Below are positions 59,651 to 64,000 of a stretch of 64,000 nucleotides of DNA, piece after piece. The stretch is taken from contig NZ_CP109461.1 of NCBI RefSeq assembly GCF_036227565.1, positions 248,001 through 312,000 of the forward strand. Direction: 5' to 3'. Numbering within the stretch: position 1 is the stretch's first letter; each line of letters opens with the position of its first letter. The translations under genes and the position numbers were made by a program. The DNA comes from Streptomyces sp. NBC_01454 (GTDB lineage Bacteria; Actinomycetota; Actinomycetes; Streptomycetales; Streptomycetaceae). The notes beneath the pieces were generated by a model that was given only the letters and a program-made list of their open reading frames with translations, had not been told where the DNA came from and ran no database searches.

Positions 59651-60643
59651 TCTTATGCGCTCAGCCATTTGGGTCATGATGCTATGCAAGCGGTTGCCTG
59701 TGGGCAAGCCTTGTGGGCTACTTGAACTGAACCCGGTGGGATGCTGTTGTCGGTCAGTAGCTCACCTCGTCTTGGTGTACCGCTGACACGGAGCCAATTG
59801 ACGTATCTGCTGAAAAGTGGGGGTTCCTCTCGCCTCGATGGGGCCCCTCCTCGGGGCGAGAGCTCTCATGCAAGTTCTCGAATCCGCAGGGATTGCAGGT
59901 CCAGGATCCACCTACTTCGTGGCCTGGGGCAGGCCCTGCACTTTCCCTTTCCTACGCATGCGAGCTGGCGTTAAGGACTGTCTCGTAAATGATCTTTGGC
60001 GGTGTGTCGGCCGCTGGTCCACTGTTCGCTTATCCGGCGAGGACGAGGTTGTGCAGGCGGGCGATGCCGAGCATGGCGTGGTGAACGCCGTCGCCTTTCA
60101 GGCGGCAGTCGCGGAGGATCTTCCAGCTCTTCATCCGGGCGAAGGCGTGCTCGACGCGGGCTCGGACTTTGCGGTGGGAGGTGTTGTGTTCCTCCTTCCA
60201 GGCGGGCAGTTCGGCCTGGCCGCGTTCGCGGCGGTGCGGTATGACCAGGCCGGTGCCCCGATAGCCGCCGTCGGCGATCACCGTGGTCTTGCCGACGGCC
60301 GCCTTGGCTCCGGACAGGTCCCACGCCTTGCAGTCGTTGCGGTTGCCGGGCAGCGCCGGCCCACGGCGACGATCAGCTGGCTGTCGGCGTCGATGACGAC
60401 CTGGTGGTTGGTCGAGTAGCGGTAGTTCTTCGACTGCTTGGCCACGGTGTGGTCCCGGGTGGGGACCAGCGTGCCATCCACGATCAGGACAGCGTCCTTG
60501 CGGAACCGCTTGCGGGGCTGAAGCGCCAGATGCGGGCCGAGGTGGTCGACGATGCGGTCCGCTGCCGACTTCGAGACGCCGAACAGCGGCGCCAGCTGCC
60601 GCAGTGTCAGGTTCGTACGCCAGTAAGCGGCAACCAGCAGAAC
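59651..60643. repeat. 993-bp direct repeat, copy 2
   Basis: The same sequence as 28815-29807 with only two visible differences. Here the IS5 element continues past the repeat to its right end near 60820, so this copy is the more complete one. Confidence 0.92.
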
Positions 60644-60799
60644 CCGGTCCTTCAGCGGCAGGCTCGACGGCCGACCCTTGCGCACCGGCTCCACACACTC
60701 ACGGCGCAGCACGGTGATCAGCTTGCCGAACTGACGCGGACTCAACCCGGTGAACGGGACTATCCAGAACGGCTCCGACGCCGCGATCACACCAGACAC
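60030..60799 (-). pseudogene. IS5-family transposase with one-base deletion
   Basis: From ATG 60799 the frame reads FTGLSPRQFGKLITVLRREC, LAPLFGVSKSAADRIVDHLG and VLIVDGTLVPTRDHTVAKQS (first Asp). A missing base near 60350, where VGRPLPGNRND is expected, shifts the frame; the rest is GNRNDCKAWDLSG, VIADGGYRGTGLVIPHR (second Asp) and RVEHAFARMKSWKILRDCRL (Glu), ending 60030. The same deletion is in copy 1, so it predates the duplication. Confidence 0.88.
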
Positions 60800-60891
60800 A
60801 GCAAGATCATCTCACCCGTAACTGAGCCGCCCCGAAGTTCTCGGACAGGGGTCCCCGATAGGATCGAAGTCCGGAACGGCGGAGAGAGCAC

Positions 60892-61182
60892 GTGGCACCA
60901 AAGCGTAGGAAGTTCAGTCCCGAATTCAGGGACGAGGCAGTCAAGATGGTGGTCGTGGAGTCCCGGCCGATCGCCGAGGTCGCACGGGAAATCCAGGTGA
61001 ACGAGGGAACTCTGGGTACCTGGGTCAGCCGCTACCGGCAGGAGCACGCCGGCGAGGAACCACCCCTGAACATCAGTGAACGCGCTCGCCTGCGTGAGCT
61101 GGAACGCGAGAACCGTGAACTGCGGATGAAGACCGAGTTCCTGGGAAAAGAGGCGGCCTTCTTCGCCCAGGAATACCGGTGA
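60892..61182 (+). CDS. IS3-family orfA
   Basis: 96 residues from GTG 60892. Helix-turn-helix (RRKFSPEFRDEAVKMVVVES, EIQVNEGTLGTWVSRY) and zipper-like helix (RARLRELERENRELRMKTEF). The terminal codons overlap orfB (GTGA at 61179). Related to, but distinct from, the orfA at 21438. Confidence 0.93.
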   Translation: MAPKRRKFSPEFRDEAVKMVVVESRPIAEVAREIQVNEGTLGTWVSRYRQEHAGEEPPLNISERARLRELERENRELRMKTEFLGKEAAFFAQEYR

Positions 61183-62060
61183 CGGAGAAGTACGAGTTCA
61201 TCGACGGCGAGTCCGATACCTATCCCGTGCGACGAATATGTGCCTGGGCAGGTGTATCGACGTCGGGTTTCTACCACTGGCGTTCCCTGCCGTTGTCGGC
61301 CACCTCCGGGCGCCGCACAGAACTCAAGGAAATCATCTGCCAGGTCTTCTCCGACTCGCACGAAACCTACGGCTACCGGCGCGTCCACGCCGCCCTGAAG
61401 AGGATGAACGTGCAGGCCGGGCCGGAGCTGGTCCGCGCTCTGATGCGCGAGCTGGGCCTGGTCCCGTGCCAGCCACGACCCTGGCGAGTGACCACCGTCG
61501 CCGACGACACGGCGCCGTCCACACCCGACCTGATAGCCCGTGACTTCACCGCCGATGCCCCCGGTCGCAAGCTTGTCAGCGATATCACGTATATCCATAC
61601 CTGGGCCAGGTTCCTCTACCTCGCGACGGTTATTGACTGCCATACCAAGGCCGTGATCGGCTGGGGGATGGCTGACCACATGAAGACCTCACTCATATCG
61701 GACGCACTCGACATGGCAGCACGGAACACCCACCTCACCGACGGCTGCATTTTTCATTCGGACCGCGGCAGTCAATACACTTCTCGGGAACTCCGGGGGA
61801 AACTTCGTTCGTTGGGACTCAGGGCATCAGTCGGCCGCACCGGAGTCTGCTGGGACAACGCTATGGCCGAATCATTCTTCGGCGCCCTGAAGAACCAGCT
61901 CGTCCACCGAACTTCGTTCCCGACGCGTGCACATGCTCACCGGGCGATCGTCCGATACATCGAGATGTTCTACAATCACAGACGCCTCCACTCCGCACTC
62001 GGCTACCGAACCCCCGCAGAAGTTCATGCCGAGTACGAAGAGTTGCAGGCCGCAGCATAG
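61179..62060 (+). CDS. IS3-family orfB transposase
   Basis: 293 residues. HTH_21 part (RRICAWAGVSTSGFYHWRSL) and an integrase core with DDE residues in KLVSDITYIHTWAR, FHSDRGSQYTSREL and DNAMAESFFGALKNQ; tail YNHRRLHSALGYRTPAEVHA. The frame and terminal repeats are intact, so this is a candidate active element. Confidence 0.95.
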   Translation: MTEKYEFIDGESDTYPVRRICAWAGVSTSGFYHWRSLPLSATSGRRTELKEIICQVFSDSHETYGYRRVHAALKRMNVQAGPELVRALMRELGLVPCQPRPWRVTTVADDTAPSTPDLIARDFTADAPGRKLVSDITYIHTWARFLYLATVIDCHTKAVIGWGMADHMKTSLISDALDMAARNTHLTDGCIFHSDRGSQYTSRELRGKLRSLGLRASVGRTGVCWDNAMAESFFGALKNQLVHRTSFPTRAHAHRAIVRYIEMFYNHRRLHSALGYRTPAEVHAEYEELQAAA

Positions 62061-62102
62061 GAATCCCGCAAACCCCCTGTCCGAGAAACGCGGGGCGCCT
62101 CA

Positions 62103-63115
62103 AACTGCGGCAGAAGGTCGCTTTCCTGGAAAAAGTCGCGGCGTACTTTGCCAAGGATCCTCGGTGAGCGACAAGTTCGAGTTCATCGACGCAGAGTACG
62201 CAATGTTCACCACGGACACGGAAGAGAGGGTGCCGGTTGCCAAGATGTGTGACTGGCTGGGAATATCGCGTTCCGGATTCTACGAATGGCGGAGCCGGCC
62301 GCTTTCGGCGACCGCCCGGCGACGAGAGGATCTGAAATTGCTGATCACCAAGTCGTTCGAGGATTCCGACGGCATCTACGGCTACCGTCGGGTGCACGCC
62401 GACCTGTCCGCCTGGGGTGTGGCCTGTGGACCCGAGCTCGTGCGTGACCTCATGCGGGAACTGGACCTCCAGGCCTGCCAGCCGCGGCCGTGGCGCCATA
62501 GCCTCACCGAGAACGATGGCTCGGCCGGCCCGATCCCCGATCTCGTGAACCGCGACTTCACCGCCGACGCGCCCGGCCACAAAATGGTCGGCGACATCAC
62601 CTACATTCCGACGTGGGAAGGCTGGGTATTCCTCGCCACCGTCATCGACTGCCACACCAAGGCCGTCATCGGGTGGGGCCTGCAAGACAATTACAAGACC
62701 CCGCTCATCGAAGCAGCCATCGAAATGGCGGCACGCAACCACCGGCTCGCCGAGGGCGTCATCTTTCACTCGGATCGCGGCAGCAATTACACTTCGGCCC
62801 AGTTCGCCAACACGCTGGCCGGACTGGGAATCCGGCAATCCGTCGGACGGACCGGGATCTGCTTCGATAATGCCATGGCGGAATCATTTTTCGCGACCTT
62901 GAAAAATGAACGCGTCCATCGGACCGTCTACCCCACGCGCGAACACGCCTACCGTGATATTGCCCGCTACATAGAGGTCCGCTACAATACGAAACGCCGC
63001 CACTCGGGACTCGGATGCCGGACCCCACGAGAGGTCCACGATGAGTACCTGAACCAGCAGCTCGCAGCCTGAATTAACTAATTGGCAGGCTGTCCGGAAA
63101 ACGCGGGGCCCCTCA
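62103..63115 (+). mobile_element. IS3-family element, 5' end missing
   Basis: Starts inside orfA (about 20 residues, ELRQKVAF-type zipper to 62167) and runs through a complete orfB to the right end TGAGGGGCCCCGCGTTTTCC read inward from 63115. It is the same element type as 17189-21794 and 27975-28398. Its first ~125 bases are identical to part of the latter in inverted orientation. Confidence 0.85.
62164..63072 (+). CDS. IS3-family orfB transposase
   Basis: 302 residues from GTG 62164 overlapping the orfA stop. DDE residues in KMVGDITYIPTWEGW, FHSDRGSNYTSAQF and DNAMAESFFATLKNE, tail YNTKRRHSGLGCRTPREVHD. The frame is intact but orfA is cut to its last 20 codons, so the usual orfAB fusion cannot be made from this copy. 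It serves as the reference for the broken orfB at 17231-21441. Confidence 0.92.
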   Translation: MSDKFEFIDAEYAMFTTDTEERVPVAKMCDWLGISRSGFYEWRSRPLSATARRREDLKLLITKSFEDSDGIYGYRRVHADLSAWGVACGPELVRDLMRELDLQACQPRPWRHSLTENDGSAGPIPDLVNRDFTADAPGHKMVGDITYIPTWEGWVFLATVIDCHTKAVIGWGLQDNYKTPLIEAAIEMAARNHRLAEGVIFHSDRGSNYTSAQFANTLAGLGIRQSVGRTGICFDNAMAESFFATLKNERVHRTVYPTREHAYRDIARYIEVRYNTKRRHSGLGCRTPREVHDEYLNQQLAA

Positions 63116-63120
63116 GACCT

Positions 63121-63228
63121 GTGACAGCATCAGCGAAGGAAGCTGATCCGCTCCTCACCTATGACGGAGACTGCGGCTTCTGCCAGAACGTCATCCGCAA
63201 GATCCCGCACCGGCCCCACCGGCAGTGA
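63121..63228 (+). pseudogene. DCC-family (DUF393) thiol oxidoreductase-like protein, frameshifted remnant
   Basis: From GTG 63121 the frame TYDGDCGFCQNVIRKI carries the YDGDCGFC signature of the DCC (DUF393) family and stops at 63228. Downstream, PWQFLPEEATWPHSDRLNRE and VMGGRSG in other frames look like the rest of the same gene to about 63350. Two or more frameshifts make it inactive. It begins 6 bases after an IS3 end. Confidence 0.6.
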
Positions 63229-64000
63229 GAACTGTCCCCTGGCAGTTTCTCCCGGAAGAAGCGACATGGCCCCATAGCGACCGACTCAACCGTGAAATGC
63301 TGGTGAACCGGCCCCTACATGGTTCCGTAATGGGCGGGCGCTCTGGTACCACGGCGCCACACGAGACTCTTCTGGCTTCATCGCGGCGCATGCGGACGGC
63401 CGATGGATCTTCGTGCACCGCCTCCGCAGAAATCTTCGCCACACCGACCGCCTGGCTACGCAAATACTGAAGGCGTCAAGTGCAGCCTCCCGACGGTGAG
63501 TCGACCGACCCCAGGCGGTGCCTTCCGGACTGCTTGTCCCAGTTGGAGCGACCGTACGCTGCAGGTGAGCTGAAGGCCCGTGCGAAGCGCGTAGCTCTCA
63601 TCCGGACAGTGGCGTCGAAGACGCAACGCTGCTCATCTGGAGTGGATCGGCGAGCACGGTGGAGGGGAATTTTAGGAGCGTCGTACTTGACGACGCCTTC
63701 ACCACCCCCGCTCATCGATACGCTCACCCGGCACCGCTCTTGCCAGCCGGCACCTTCTGCCGTCCGCACCGCTCGCGCCGGAAGCGGCGCGGATCACCTG
63801 GTGCCGTCAGCGTATTCGGCCGAAAGAATGAGGGGCCCGGTCCGGGGATATGGCAGCATGGGGGAAAGATGGCGCCCGTTGTGAGGGCACCGGGATATGT
63901 CCGCGCGAGCAAAGAGGTGATGGGGATGAGTCCCGATGGAAGTCGTTGCCACAGCGTTGCAGCGTACTGACTGCTGCCATTCTCCGAGCCGTTGATGGTG
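63229..64000. other. right end of the window, no intact gene recognised
   Basis: About 770 bases. The first part (to about 63500) contains remnants of the DCC-family gene and a plus-strand frame with GRALWYHGATRDSSGFIAAH and FVHRLRRNLRHTDRLATQ that looks protein-like but is not recognised. Beyond 63500 no frame resembles a known protein. Confidence 0.35.

Larger units (their letters stand above)
60823..62102 (+). mobile_element. IS3-family element, intact
   Basis: Ends TGAGCCGCCCCGAAGTTCTC (60823) and, read inward, TGAGGCGCCCCGCGTTTCTC (62102) both continue GGACAGGGG. AAC is duplicated on both sides (60820-60822 and 62103-62105). Length 1280 bp. It is inserted in the orfA of another IS3, whose remainder follows at 62103. 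Confidence 0.95.

Noticed and set aside
28815-60643. Classical IS-bounded composite transposon
   Set aside because: The flanking transposase is broken in both copies, the left copy is truncated by an IS3, and no outer target duplication is seen; a recombination-made repeat is more likely.

Overview
The window is high-GC actinobacterial DNA. GTG and TTG starts, ATGA/GTGA gene overlaps, the XRE/DUF5753 plus DUF397 gene pair, a SpoIIE-type multidomain phosphatase and several actinobacterial orphan families (DUF6302, DUF1360-like) all point to Streptomyces or a close relative. The density of broken insertion sequences suggests an accessory region such as a chromosome arm or a large linear plasmid; the replicon cannot be decided from the sequence.

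Layout. (1) 1-3809: the end of a catechol meta-cleavage operon in dmp/xyl style order: acylating acetaldehyde dehydrogenase (partial), 4-hydroxy-2-oxovalerate aldolase, 4-oxalocrotonate decarboxylase, tautomerase and 2-hydroxymuconic semialdehyde dehydrogenase, all overlapping or within 1-2 bases. (2) 4141-8077: a SpoIIE-type phosphatase/kinase regulator and an intact IS5-family element with target duplication. (3) 8253-11951: a minus-strand aromatic block holding a 2-hydroxymuconic semialdehyde hydrolase, a TetR regulator fused to a class II aldolase-like domain without its metal ligands, and a LigB-type extradiol dioxygenase behind a palindromic operator candidate. (4) 12782-17004: a divergent GntR regulator and a CoA-transferase / crotonase / MFS-transporter operon ending in a 17-bp terminator hairpin. 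(5) 17189-31140: a mobile-element graveyard containing an IS3 element split by both a group II intron and an ISAs1 element, an IS110 element, and IS630, IS21, IS256, IS110, IS5 and IS3 pieces, with a few plasmid-type genes between. (6) 31141-38786: a class I lanthipeptide cluster of the FxLD type (precursor, full LanB, LanC, stand-alone SpaB_C-type protein, FxLD-type methyltransferase, a phosphotransferase cut by an IS), followed by an ATP-binding protein and the XRE/DUF397 regulator pair. (7) 41373-45718: a second, broken lan locus (LanC head, LanB tail) separated by an IS110 element with a well folded bridge-RNA candidate, then DUF6302 and DUF6415-like genes. (8) 45830-48983: a TniA/TniB-like transposon (DUF6431 protein, Mu-type DDE transposase, small protein, AAA ATPase) truncated by an IS3. 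(9) 50764-53172: phage-like small genes and a Cys-rich Ig-like repeat protein. (10) 53504-64000: two group II introns almost back to back, IS5 and IS3 elements, and a broken DCC-family gene.

How it works together. Regions 1 and 3 would carry an opened aromatic ring to pyruvate and acetyl-CoA by both the dehydrogenase/decarboxylase branch and the hydrolase branch. No class I catechol 2,3-dioxygenase is visible here, so the LigB-type enzyme is the only ring-cleavage candidate in view. Regions 6 and 7 share LanB/LanC parts. A nearly identical 993-bp direct repeat (28815-29807 and 59651-60643) flanks about 30 kb that includes both lan loci, so the whole block may be mobile, duplicated or deletable as a unit.
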